Positions 23,253 through 31,367 of a stretch of DNA of 34,668 bases are shown here, in pieces; the stretch's first letter is position 1, and the number at the start of each line of letters is the position of its first letter. The translations under genes were made by a program, and so were the position numbers. The notes below the pieces were generated by a model. The model worked only from the letters and a program-made list of their open reading frames with translations. It had not been told where the DNA came from and ran no database searches. This DNA comes from DATEAV01 sp964575425 (GTDB lineage: Bacteria; Chloroflexota; Anaerolineae; Anaerolineales; E44-bin32): positions 1 through 34,668 of the forward strand of contig CAZNRD010000031.1 of assembly GCA_964575425.1 (NCBI GenBank). Reading direction: 5' to 3'.

Positions 23253-23801
23253 CAAGAGCCTCCTGGCCTGCCGGAGAGAAGCCCTGGCATCAAGCCGTTG
23301 CTCCCGGAGCGGAGCTGGGACACCAGTCCGAAAGCCCCCCTAGCGGCCAGTGGGTGGGAGGGCTGACAAGTGGTCTTTGGCACGCTGGGAACTCACGGTC
23401 AGCACTTTAAACCCAGTCGGGGCCTGATAGATACGGGCGTGTCGCCCAATTCGCTTCCGGATGGCGCGGGGTTCTCGCCGTCTTGAGGGCCAACCGGTGG
23501 CATGCCTGGCCCGGACATCGGCGGCTCGATCTGTTCCGCCACCGGCACCCGGACGCCGAGGCCCACACGCACTCCTTGCACCTGCTGTGCAACAGCGCCG
23601 TCTGGACTTCCCGTTCCACACCCCGAAAGGCGGGTAGCGGTCGAAGCCCTTCACGGCGTTGACCTCGGGGGGCGTAATCCGATCATCGTGCGGTGCTGGC
23701 GCGCCTGGCCGTGGCCAACGTCTCAGAGGCAACGCGCCTAGCACTCAGACGGCAGAAAAGAAGACGCCCCGAGAGGGGCGTCGGAGGGGCGTGGGCGGCG
23801 G
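23253..23801. other. 549-base intergenic stretch, no assignable gene
   Basis: Between the DegV and ferredoxin genes several frames on both strands stay open for 60-130 codons, but none has a ribosome site or a recognisable domain, and base composition looks uneven. Minus-strand frames give a Pro/Gly-rich reading (VPVAEQIEPPMSGPGMPP), plus-strand frames Thr/Pro/Arg-rich ones. I checked by eye for tmRNA, RNase P and SRP RNA landmarks and saw none. A decayed gene or an unrecognised RNA are both possible. The ferredoxin terminator lies at the right edge. Confidence 0.5.
23754..23782 (-). terminator. Intrinsic terminator of the ferredoxin gene
   Basis: On the minus strand GACGCCCC pairs perfectly with GGGGCGTC around a 4-base loop, directly followed by TTCTTTTCT. 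An 8-bp GC-rich stem with a T-rich tail about 20 bases after the ferredoxin stop makes this the clearest intrinsic terminator in the window. Confidence 0.85.
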
Positions 23802-23990
23802 CTAAGCCTTGACGATGCAATCCACCGGGCACACGGAGATACACTGCGGCGAATCGTGATGCCCGACGCACTCCACGCAGGTCTCCGCGTCGATGACGTA
23901 GATCGTGTCCCCTTGAGAGATGGAGTTGGTGGGGCATTCCGGCTCGCAGGCGCCGCACGAAATGCATTCGTCCGTGATCTTCATGGCCAT
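23802..23990 (-). CDS. YfhL-type 2[4Fe-4S] ferredoxin
   Basis: This is a 62-residue electron carrier with two [4Fe-4S] clusters. The first motif is C9xxC12xxC15xxxC19P. The second is C38xxC41, an 8-residue insert, then C50xxxC54P, the Alvin/YfhL arrangement; the CVECVGHHDSPQC stretch closely matches E. coli YfhL. The C-terminal extension of YfhL is missing: the protein ends a few residues after the last cluster (VDCIVKA), with an extra C58. ATG at 23990 has GAGGAT 8-13 bases upstream. A redox partner cannot be read from the context; the next genes upstream encode an Fe-S fumarase. Confidence 0.92.
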   Translation of the reverse strand: MAMKITDECISCGACEPECPTNSISQGDTIYVIDAETCVECVGHHDSPQCISVCPVDCIVKA

Positions 23991-24112
23991 GGGTTCATCC
24001 TCGCTCGGCGGTGGTTTTCGGGACTCCACAGAGACACTAGCACGGCTCCCGGGCGGAGGCAACTGACGAAACGCACGTGACAAGCGTCGCGTTGCTCCCC
24101 CTGGCGCTGACT

Positions 24113-24733
24113 TCAGGCGCCCAGAAGCCGCTCCAGTGCCGCCTGGGAGCGGGCTTCGACCTCGGCGTGCAGGCTGGCGGCGTGGGCGTCCATGGTGACC
24201 ACGGCCGGGAAATCCTGGACCTCGATCACCCACATCGCCTCGGGGACGCCGAAGTCAAGCTTGTAGACCCCAAGCACGCGCTCCACCGTCTGGGCGATCA
24301 GCGTGGCGGCGCCTCCGATGGCGTGCAGGTAGACCCCGGGGACCTCCTGGCAGGCGGCGAGAGTCCGGCTGCCCATGCCGCCCTTGCCGATGACGGCCTT
24401 GAGGTTGAAGTGTCGCATGACATCGCCCTGATAGGGCTCCTCGCGAATGCTGGTGGTCGGGCCGGCGGCCACGAAGCGGTATTGGCGCGTGTCGAGCCCG
24501 GCAACCACCGGGCCACAGTGGTAGATGGCGCCTCCGGCCAGCAGCGGGTGGATGGCGTCGTAGACCTGCTGGTCGTCGCCCTGCGGCTGGCGCTTGCGCT
24601 GGATGAAGGTATCGACGATCCACTTGTGGACTGCGTCGCGCCCTGTGACCATGATGCCTGAAAGCGACACCGGATCGCCCACCTTGAGGCTGCGGATGAC
24701 GTCGTCGCTGAGAGGGATGCTGATCGGACGCAT
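24113..24733 (-). CDS. Class I fumarate hydratase, beta (C-terminal) subunit
   Basis: This is the beta subunit of an iron-sulfur fumarase (or related tartrate dehydratase), which interconverts fumarate and malate in the citric acid cycle. The 206-residue product carries the swivelling domain: VSLSGIMVTGRDAVHKWI, IYHCGPVV and AAGPTTSIREEPYQGDVM, with the conserved KAVIGKGGMG segment. Two-gene class I fumarases split the single-chain FumA/FumB into these parts. It starts 11 bases after the alpha gene, with a G-rich stretch upstream as ribosome site. The alternative, L(+)-tartrate dehydratase TtdB, cannot be ruled out from sequence. Confidence 0.9.
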   Translation of the reverse strand: MRPISIPLSDDVIRSLKVGDPVSLSGIMVTGRDAVHKWIVDTFIQRKRQPQGDDQQVYDAIHPLLAGGAIYHCGPVVAGLDTRQYRFVAAGPTTSIREEPYQGDVMRHFNLKAVIGKGGMGSRTLAACQEVPGVYLHAIGGAATLIAQTVERVLGVYKLDFGVPEAMWVIEVQDFPAVVTMDAHAASLHAEVEARSQAALERLLGA

Positions 24734-24744
24734 CGGTACCCCCC

Positions 24745-25617
24745 CTACTCGTACGAAACCTGCTCGTCGCGCACGGTCATGCGACGGCGGCGGTGTGCCC
24801 AGCACATGTAGGAAACGGTGACGAAGTAACTGGCCGGCAGGCGGTGCAGGCTGGTGGCTTTCGCGCCCAGGACGGTTGTCTCTCCGCCGAACCCCATGGG
24901 GCCGATGCCGAGCTGGTTCGCTTCGGCCGTCAGGCGGTCTTCCAGGGCTGCCAGCGCGGGGTCGGGATTGCGGTCGGCGAGGCGTCGGAAAAGCACTTCC
25001 TTAGAGGCATAGTAGGCCGAGCCGCGGTCGCCGCCGATGGCGACGCCCAGGATGCCAGGCGCGCAGCCCTGCCCCTGCGCGCAGTGGACGGCGTCGAGGA
25101 CGACGCGGCGCACGCCCTCCAGGTCGCGCCCGGCGCCGAGGGGGGTATGGGGCAGCGAGTATTGGGCCCCGACGTTTTCACATCCGCCGCCCTTGAGCAT
25201 CAGGTCCACCGTCAGTTCCTCTCCCTCGATCTCCTCGAAGAGTATGGTGGGAAAACTGTCATCTCCGAGGTTGTTGCCGCTGTTCTTCTCGGTGAGGGAG
25301 TTGACGGCGTTCGGGCGCAGATACGCGCGGGCGGTGGCCTCGGCAACGGCCCGGCGGATCTGTTCGCGCATCTGGCGGGTGCTCCACCCGGCCGGATAGC
25401 GCACGTGGAAGATGGGGGTGCCGGTGTCCTGACAGATGGGCGCTGATTTCTGCCGCGCCAGGGCCACGTTCTCCAGGATGCTGTCGAGCGCGCCGCGCGC
25501 CGCCGAACCGGGCGCCTCGCGGTCGCGGGCTTGCCTGAGCGCCTGTTCGACGTCGGGCGATAGGTCGGTGGAAGTGCGGCGGATCAGCTCGATGAGGGGT
25601 TCCATCAAATCGAGCAT
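24745..25617 (-). CDS. Class I fumarate hydratase, alpha (N-terminal) subunit
   Basis: This is the catalytic [4Fe-4S] subunit of class I fumarase, or the homologous tartrate dehydratase alpha subunit. The 290-residue product has cluster-binding cysteines in SAPICQDTGTPIF, KGGGCENVG and GQGCAPGILG. Substrate-site segments are EKNSGNNLGDD, GGDRGSAYYASKE and GPMGFGGETT. The enzyme is oxygen-sensitive in characterised members. ATG at 25617 has AGGAGGAG upstream and matches the family start (LMEPLIELIRRTSTDLSPDV). It is divergent from mutS2 and is followed by the beta subunit in one operon. Confidence 0.92.
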   Translation of the reverse strand: MLDLMEPLIELIRRTSTDLSPDVEQALRQARDREAPGSAARGALDSILENVALARQKSAPICQDTGTPIFHVRYPAGWSTRQMREQIRRAVAEATARAYLRPNAVNSLTEKNSGNNLGDDSFPTILFEEIEGEELTVDLMLKGGGCENVGAQYSLPHTPLGAGRDLEGVRRVVLDAVHCAQGQGCAPGILGVAIGGDRGSAYYASKEVLFRRLADRNPDPALAALEDRLTAEANQLGIGPMGFGGETTVLGAKATSLHRLPASYFVTVSYMCWAHRRRRMTVRDEQVSYE

Positions 25618-25719
25618 GTTGGCTCCTCCTTCTCCCGGCGCCCCCAATCTTCCGCCGAATCGGTCGGAATGGGCAGTGAACATTGGCCAGTCCTGGGCTG
25701 TCGGGCGTCACAGTGATCG

Positions 25720-25728
25720 TGATACACT
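25720..25728 (+). promoter_or_regulatory. Extended -10 promoter of mutS2
   Basis: TGA-TACACT (25720-25728) has the TGn extension and lies 9 bases before the GTG start of mutS2, leaving almost no leader. No -35 hexamer is seen, as is common with extended -10 promoters. Confidence 0.5.
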
Positions 25729-25737
25729 GCCAGGGCC

Positions 25738-28092
25738 GTGGACGAAAAGTCGCTCGTCACGCTGGAGCTGCCCAAGGTTCTCGAACGGGTGGCGGGGTTC
25801 GCCTCGTTCTCGGCCTCTGCTGACCTCGCGCGCCGCCTGAGCCCCACCGCTGACCGTGACGAGGCCGAGCGGCGGCAGCGGGAGACGAGCGAGGCCCGCC
25901 ACCTGCTCAGCACACATCCAGACCTGACCATCGGCGGAGCGCGGGATGTCCGGCCGCTCGCCGGCCGCGCGGCTCGCCAGGCAGCCCTGGAGCCACGCGA
26001 GCTGCTGGAAGTGCAGGCAACGCTCATCGCTGCCCGCAACCTGCGGCGGACGATCGACAGGGCGGCGGATTCGCATCCGCTGCTCGGCCAGATCGCCCAG
26101 GGGATCCAGCCCTGCCCGGGCCTGGTGGAAGTCATCTCGCGCACGGTGGACGAAGGTGGTGAGGTGCTGGACAGCGCCTCCGAGGCGCTGGCGCGCATCC
26201 GCCGCGACCTGCGCCGGGCCCACGAGCATCTGACAGGCAAGCTCCAGCGGCTCCTCGGCGACCCGAAGATCGCCCCCATGCTGCAAGAGCCGATCATCAC
26301 CCAGCGCGAGGGCCGCTTCGTCGTCCCGCTGCGGGCGGAGTTCAAGGGGCGGTTGAGATCGATCGTGCACGACCAATCCTCCTCGGGTGCCACGCTCTTC
26401 GTCGAGCCATTGGCGGTGGTGGAACTCAACAACAAGGTCCGGGAACTCGCACTGGCGGAGAGAGATGAGGTCCACCGCGTGCTGGCAGAGGTCTCGCGAC
26501 AAGTCGGCGACCAGGCTGCGGACATCGTGCAGACCGTGGAGGCGGTCGCCGCGCTCGATCTGGCGCTGGCCAAGGCGCGCTGCGCGGAGACCCTGCGCGC
26601 CAGCGAGCCCACCCTGCGATCGTTTACGCCTCCGCGGCCAGGCCATCCTGGGGCAACAGTGCGCCTGCTCAAGGCGCGCCATCCCCTGCTGGACCCTGAG
26701 ACGGTGGTTCCAATCGATGTCGTGCTGGACGGAGAGACTCATGCCCTGGTCATCACCGGTCCCAACACCGGCGGTAAGACGGTGACGTTGAAGACGGTCG
26801 GGCTGCTGACCTTGATGGCGCAGTGCGGCCTGCACATCCCGGCCGCTTCGGGCACAGAACTCTCCGTCTTTGACGCCATCTACGCCGACATCGGCGACGA
26901 GCAGTCGATCGAGCAGTCCCTCTCGACTTTCTCCTCGCACATCACCAACATCATCCGCATTCTCCACCTGGCGACGCCGCGCTCCCTGGTGCTTCTGGAC
27001 GAGCTCGGCGCCGGCACCGACCCGCAGGAAGGTTCGGCGCTGGCAAGGGCCATCCTGCAGGCATTCCTCGATCGGCGGGCGACTCTCCTGGTGGCGACGC
27101 ACTACCCGGAACTCAAGGCGTTCGCCCATGTCACGCCCGGGGCGCGCAACGCCAGCGTGGAGTTCGACCTGGAGACCCTGCGGCCCACCTACCACCTGAC
27201 GATCGGGCTGCCGGGGCGCTCAAACGCGCTCGCCATCGCGGAGAGGTTGGGGTTGCCGGCAGAGATTGTCGAGGCAGCGAGGTCGATGCTCTCGGTGGAG
27301 GATCGGACGGCAGAGAGCCTGCTGGACGAGATCCACCGCCGGCGAGAGGCGGCGCGGAAGGCAGAGCAGGAAGCGGAAGCGAGGCGGGCCGAGGCCCAGG
27401 CCCTGGAGGCGGAACTCAGCCGGCGGCTGGATGGAATTGAGGCCGAGCGGCGTGAGGCTCTGGAGGAAGTGCGAAGGCAATCAGCGGAGGACGTCGAAGC
27501 GGTGCGTCACGAGGTACAGACCCTGCGCCGACGCCTGGCAGCGGCCGCGAAACCTCTGGAGGAAGTGCGCCAGATCGATGCAGACATTGCCGCCCTGGAG
27601 GAGAGACTCAGCGCGCGCCGACCCGCCAGGGCGGGAGCCTCTAGAAGTACCCTTCAGTTGGGGGACCGCGTGCGTCTGGAGCGATTGGGCGGCGAAGGTG
27701 TGGTGACGGCGCTGGAGGGGGAGACGGCCGAAGTGCTGGTGGGGCGAGTCCGCGTCCGGGCCCGGCTGGACGAGCTCGTCCGGCCCGGCGGTCAAGCGGC
27801 GCTGCCCAGGACGACGAGAGAGGACGTTCCCTTGCCGCCTGCGCCGCCGCTTGAGGTGGATCTGCGCGGCCGGATGGTTGACGAAGCGCTGGAGGAACTC
27901 GAGCGGCGGCTGGATGCGGCCTATCTCGCCGGCGCGCCATTTCTGCGAATCATCCACGGCAAGGGCACAGGGCGACTGCGCGAGGCCATCCGTCGAGCCC
28001 TGCGGCAAAGCCCCTACGTTCGCTCGTTCGAGCCCGGAGCCGAGGGCGAGGGCGGGGAAGGGGTGACTTTCGTGCGGCTGGATGCTCCATGA
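25738..28092 (+). CDS. mutS2: MutS2 ATPase with Smr endonuclease domain
   Basis: MutS2 is a cytoplasmic MutS homologue that lacks the mismatch-binding domain. It acts on branched DNA and, in Bacillus, on collided ribosomes. The 784-residue product has an N-terminal lever/clamp region, Walker A ITGPNTGGKTVTLK (about 340-352), the QSIEQSLSTFSSH segment, Walker B VLLDELGAGTDP (about 420) and a switch histidine in VATHYPELK. A long Glu/Arg-rich coiled coil (about 525-625), a KOW-like strand region and a C-terminal Smr domain (about 702-784) with DLRGRMVDEA and HGKGTGRLR complete it. The GTG start follows a promoter-like site. The stop overlaps the next gene by 4 bases. Confidence 0.95.
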   Translation: MDEKSLVTLELPKVLERVAGFASFSASADLARRLSPTADRDEAERRQRETSEARHLLSTHPDLTIGGARDVRPLAGRAARQAALEPRELLEVQATLIAARNLRRTIDRAADSHPLLGQIAQGIQPCPGLVEVISRTVDEGGEVLDSASEALARIRRDLRRAHEHLTGKLQRLLGDPKIAPMLQEPIITQREGRFVVPLRAEFKGRLRSIVHDQSSSGATLFVEPLAVVELNNKVRELALAERDEVHRVLAEVSRQVGDQAADIVQTVEAVAALDLALAKARCAETLRASEPTLRSFTPPRPGHPGATVRLLKARHPLLDPETVVPIDVVLDGETHALVITGPNTGGKTVTLKTVGLLTLMAQCGLHIPAASGTELSVFDAIYADIGDEQSIEQSLSTFSSHITNIIRILHLATPRSLVLLDELGAGTDPQEGSALARAILQAFLDRRATLLVATHYPELKAFAHVTPGARNASVEFDLETLRPTYHLTIGLPGRSNALAIAERLGLPAEIVEAARSMLSVEDRTAESLLDEIHRRREAARKAEQEAEARRAEAQALEAELSRRLDGIEAERREALEEVRRQSAEDVEAVRHEVQTLRRRLAAAAKPLEEVRQIDADIAALEERLSARRPARAGASRSTLQLGDRVRLERLGGEGVVTALEGETAEVLVGRVRVRARLDELVRPGGQAALPRTTREDVPLPPAPPLEVDLRGRMVDEALEELERRLDAAYLAGAPFLRIIHGKGTGRLREAIRRALRQSPYVRSFEPGAEGEGGEGVTFVRLDAP

Positions 28093-29210
28093 CCGAGGGA
28101 CGGAGACCGGAGACGAAACCATCCACTCGGCTCTCCCGCCGCGCCTTCCTGTGGGGCCTCGCGGCGGGGGCGGCCGCGGCGGCTTGCGAGGCGATCACAC
28201 CTGAGCCGACTGCAACGTGGCCCGAACCCTCGCCGACGAGCCAGGAGGTCCCGAGAACCGCCCCGCAGACCGTGACGCCGAGCCCGGAGCCGACGCCGCG
28301 TTCCCTTGTGGGCCTCGTGGCCCTGGTGAAGACCGAAGACCGTGCCAGCGGCGTGCGTCGCGCGCTGGACCTGCTGGGCATCCGGCCGACACAGGGCAAA
28401 CACGTCTTGCTCAAGCCGAACTGCAACACTGCCGACCCGGCACCGGCCTCGACGCATCCGGACTTGCTGCGGGCCCTTGGCCGGTGGCTGCTCGAGGCGG
28501 GCTCGGAGTCGGTGATCGTTGGCGACCGCTCGGGGATGGGGGACACGCGCGCGGTGATGGAGAGAACGGGCGCGTTCGAGGTGGCGCGCGAGCTCGGACT
28601 GCGGACCGTGGTCTTCGATGAGCTTGGGCCGGACGGATGGGTGCAGCAGCAGGTGGAGGCGAGCCACTGGTCGCGCGGCTTCCCCCTCGCTCGGCCGGTG
28701 GCCGAGGCCGAGGCTGTGGCCCTGGCATGCTGCCTGAAGACGCACCGGTTCGGGGGACATTTCACCCTTTCGCTGAAGAACGCGGTGGGGATGGTGGCGA
28801 GGACAGTGCCGGGCGAGGGCTACAACTACATGAGCGAGCTGCACAACTCGCCTTATCAGCGGCAGATGATCGCCGAGATCAACGCCGCCTACGCGCCGTC
28901 GTTGGTGGTGGTGGATGGGGTCGATGCGTTCACGTCGGGCGGGCCGGAGGCGGGGAGGCGGGTGCACGCGCAGGTGATTCTGGCCGGGGTCGATCGTGTG
29001 GCCATCGATGCGGTCGGCGTGGCCTTATTGCGCCACTTCGGCACGACGGCAGAGGTGGCGGCCGGCCCGGTCTTCCAGCAGGAGCAGATTGCCCGAGCCG
29101 TCGAACTCGGGCTCGGGGTGGCGGGCCCCGAGGGGATCGAGTTCCTCACCGACGATGCCGGGAGCGCGGCCTACGCTGCGGCGCTGAGGCCCATCCTGCT
29201 CGGTGGATGA
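28089..29210 (+). CDS. Tat-exported DUF362 lipoprotein
   Basis: This is a 373-residue exported protein with a DUF362 domain, a family of uncertain role that often accompanies Fe-S proteins. The N-terminus has a twin-arginine signal (SRRAFL, residues 16-21), a hydrophobic AAG-rich core and a lipobox-like AAAC (Cys33). That suggests export of a folded, perhaps cofactor-loaded, protein. After a Pro/Thr linker (36-70) the domain shows HVLLKPNCNTADPAP, a GDRSGMGDTRAVMERTG loop, a CCLKTHRFGGHFTLSLKNAVG stretch with conserved Lys/His, and DGVDAFTSGGPE. No ferredoxin motif is fused. Its ATG sits in the mutS2 stop (ATGA). Confidence 0.85.
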   Translation: MTEGRRPETKPSTRLSRRAFLWGLAAGAAAAACEAITPEPTATWPEPSPTSQEVPRTAPQTVTPSPEPTPRSLVGLVALVKTEDRASGVRRALDLLGIRPTQGKHVLLKPNCNTADPAPASTHPDLLRALGRWLLEAGSESVIVGDRSGMGDTRAVMERTGAFEVARELGLRTVVFDELGPDGWVQQQVEASHWSRGFPLARPVAEAEAVALACCLKTHRFGGHFTLSLKNAVGMVARTVPGEGYNYMSELHNSPYQRQMIAEINAAYAPSLVVVDGVDAFTSGGPEAGRRVHAQVILAGVDRVAIDAVGVALLRHFGTTAEVAAGPVFQQEQIARAVELGLGVAGPEGIEFLTDDAGSAAYAAALRPILLGG

Positions 29211-29322
29211 GCGCTGCCGGACAACGGCGTCCTCAGCGGTTTCTCCGGGATAGCCGAAGGCGCTGTCCCTTTTACGTCTGTTGGGCGTTAACCTCGAAGA
29301 AGTAGCGACTGCGGAATCCATC

Positions 29323-29880
29323 ATGGCTCGGTTCGTTGCTTCGTCGGACACCACCGAGGTCGAAACGCGAATCCTCGCATCCCAGAGAGGGGATGTCGAT
29401 GCCTTCGCCTGGCTCTACCATCAGTACGTCGAGCGGGTGTATCGATACCTCTACAGCCGGGTGCAGGACCAGGACGAAGCGGAGGACCTGACCTCGCAGA
29501 CGTTCCTGACAGCGCTCGAGTGGCTGCCGCGCTACCGTCATCGCGGCCGCTTTGCCGCGTGGTTGTTCACCATCGCACGAAACAAAGCCGCCGATCACTA
29601 TCGCCGCCGCCCCAACGTGGACGTGGATTCGATCGACGCCGCTGCGGTGGATCCCGAGCCGAGCAGCCTCCTGGCTGAGGCCCAGCAGGCGGCCTCGCTG
29701 CGCCGGATGATCTTGGAACTGCCGCCGGAGGAGCAGGAACTGCTGCGCCTCCGCTACGGTGCGGAGCTGTCGTTCGATGAGATGGCTCATGTATTGGGCA
29801 AGGGCAGGGAGGCGGTGAAGAAAGCCGTGTACCGGCTCGTTGCCCGTCTGCAGGCGCGCATGGAGAACGAGCATGGATGA
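29323..29880 (+). CDS. ECF-type RNA polymerase sigma factor
   Basis: This is a 185-residue group 4 (ECF) sigma-70 factor. Region 2 (about 20-90) has ALYHQYVERVYRYLY-like core-binding helices, DEAEDLTSQTFLTALEWLP and the -10-recognition part RGRFAAWLFTIARNKAADHY. Region 4 (about 125-180) has LPPEEQELLRLRYGAELSFDEMA and the helix-turn-helix VLGKGREAVKKAVYRLVARL. ATG at 29323 is preferred over a TTG 42 bases upstream. The gene overlaps the next by 8 bases (ATGGATGA). That gene encodes a membrane protein, so regulated release by an anti-sigma factor is the likely control. Target promoters are unknown. Confidence 0.92.
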   Translation: MARFVASSDTTEVETRILASQRGDVDAFAWLYHQYVERVYRYLYSRVQDQDEAEDLTSQTFLTALEWLPRYRHRGRFAAWLFTIARNKAADHYRRRPNVDVDSIDAAAVDPEPSSLLAEAQQAASLRRMILELPPEEQELLRLRYGAELSFDEMAHVLGKGREAVKKAVYRLVARLQARMENEHG

Positions 29881-31336
29881 GCATCTGCCTTCTCCGCAGT
29901 TCGAGGAGCGCATCCGCCTGGCCCTCGGAGGCGCGCGAGCGCGGCCGGAGTTCGTGTGCCGGCTGGAGCAGCACCTCCAGGCGTGGGCGGGCCGCATGCA
30001 GGGGCGGCCCGCCGGGCGATCGCGTAGGCTGGCCTGGCGCTGGGCCCTGGCAGTCCTGCTGATGCTGATCCTGGTCGGCGTGCTGGTCGTCGGGCCGGCC
30101 AACCTGGCGGCGGCGATGCAGCGGCTGTGGGGTTACATGCCGGGCGTCGGCTTGGTGGAGGACTCGGGCGGGCTGCGGGTGCTCGCGGCGCCGGTGAGCC
30201 TGGAGCGCGAGGGGATCACCGTCACGGTCGAACAGGCGGTGATCGACAGCGAACGCACGATCATCTTGATGAAGGTTGATGGAATCCCCGGCGAGGCCTG
30301 GCCGCAGAGCGAGCATGATCCGGCCTGCTACCAGAGCCCTGAGCTAATCCTTCCTGGCGGCGAGGCTGCGCAGTTGTATGGAGGAGGTGGAGACGAGGCC
30401 GGGAGTGGATGTGAGCCTACATGGCGCATTGAAGGCGGGAGCGGCGGCGGGCGGGGCTGGGGCTCGGGATATTCGTCGCGCATGGTCTTCGCTGGGCTCC
30501 CGGCTGGGGTCGAGCGGGCGGTCCTGCACGTCCCCTGTCTGTTCGACACTGCGCCTGGGAAGGCGCCTGAGGATTGGTCCCTCGAGCTGCGCTTCGTGCC
30601 GGCGCCGCCTGAGGCCACGATTGTACCGGTGCACGAAGTGACCCCTTGGCCGCCGCCCTCGGCGGTCGCCGGTGTGTCTGCGTTGATACTGGAGCGCGTG
30701 ATCGAGCTTGAGGAGCACTACATTCTGATCGGTTCCTTCCACCAGGGCGCTGACCTCGCAGGGGGAATTGTGATGGGCATCTCGGCCTGGCCTGACATCA
30801 TCGATGCCCGCGGGCGACGCATGCCTATCGACACGCCACTAGACATCGAGCGAGGATGGTGGGGGCTTGGAGGCTTTCCGTGGACCTTTCGCATTCCCAA
30901 GGGCTTTGCCCCTCCGCTGACGATATCGCTCCATGCCGTTGATGTCGAGTACTTCGTGGACATTCCCTTCGAACTGGATACTGGCCCGAATCCTAAGCCG
31001 GACCAGGAGTGGGTCCTCAATAGAGACTTTGAAGTCGCCGGCCGTACGATACGCCTGCTTTCCGTGATTCGCCGCGAAGGCATTCGAAAGAACGGGTACG
31101 AGTTCACCTTCTCCTTGCCAGACCGGTCCATAACGGCAGTGGGAGTCGAGCAGCCGGCCCCATATGTTGGTGGTTATGGGGGCAGCATAGGCGATGGGTT
31201 CATCGCGGGAATTCTCTATCCGGGTCGACCTCCATCAGGGGTTCTCACGTTCCGCATCAGTCGAGTGATCCTCCAGCAGCAAGGCCCATGGACCTTGACA
31301 TGGATGCCACCCGAGGGAAGCGTGCCTGACGTTTGA
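29873..31336 (+). CDS. Membrane protein, DUF4179-like putative anti-sigma partner
   Basis: This 487-residue protein has a short cytoplasmic N-terminus (about 1-52, with a helical FEERIRLALGG segment and basic residues before the membrane). One membrane segment (about 54-73) and a large extracytoplasmic beta-rich region follow. The layout, and the section after the membrane (GLVEDSGGLRVLAAPVSLEREGITVTV and the following strands), resemble DUF4179 proteins found beside ECF sigma factors. It would bind the sigma factor from the membrane and sense an outside signal. No zinc-binding HxxxCxxC anti-sigma motif is visible. The C-terminal half looks less GC-rich than its neighbours. It overlaps the sigma gene by 8 bases. 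Confidence 0.75.
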   Translation: MDEHLPSPQFEERIRLALGGARARPEFVCRLEQHLQAWAGRMQGRPAGRSRRLAWRWALAVLLMLILVGVLVVGPANLAAAMQRLWGYMPGVGLVEDSGGLRVLAAPVSLEREGITVTVEQAVIDSERTIILMKVDGIPGEAWPQSEHDPACYQSPELILPGGEAAQLYGGGGDEAGSGCEPTWRIEGGSGGGRGWGSGYSSRMVFAGLPAGVERAVLHVPCLFDTAPGKAPEDWSLELRFVPAPPEATIVPVHEVTPWPPPSAVAGVSALILERVIELEEHYILIGSFHQGADLAGGIVMGISAWPDIIDARGRRMPIDTPLDIERGWWGLGGFPWTFRIPKGFAPPLTISLHAVDVEYFVDIPFELDTGPNPKPDQEWVLNRDFEVAGRTIRLLSVIRREGIRKNGYEFTFSLPDRSITAVGVEQPAPYVGGYGGSIGDGFIAGILYPGRPPSGVLTFRISRVILQQQGPWTLTWMPPEGSVPDV

Positions 31337-31367
31337 GCGCTGGCAGCAGATCCTGGCGCAGCCGCCA

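Noticed and set aside
24073..24120. Weak inverted repeat (GGCGC/GCGCC) after the fumarase beta gene as a terminator
   Set aside because: It has only a 5-bp stem and no T-run, and could be chance in GC-rich DNA.
25708..27195. Long minus-strand open frame (495 codons) opposite mutS2
   Set aside because: It is an antisense shadow: no motif, His/Gln/Arg/Asp-rich, fully covered by the strongly conserved MutS2 frame.
29281..29322. TTG start 42 bases upstream of the sigma factor ATG
   Set aside because: The added 14 residues lack family similarity, and region 2 is correctly placed from the ATG at 29323.
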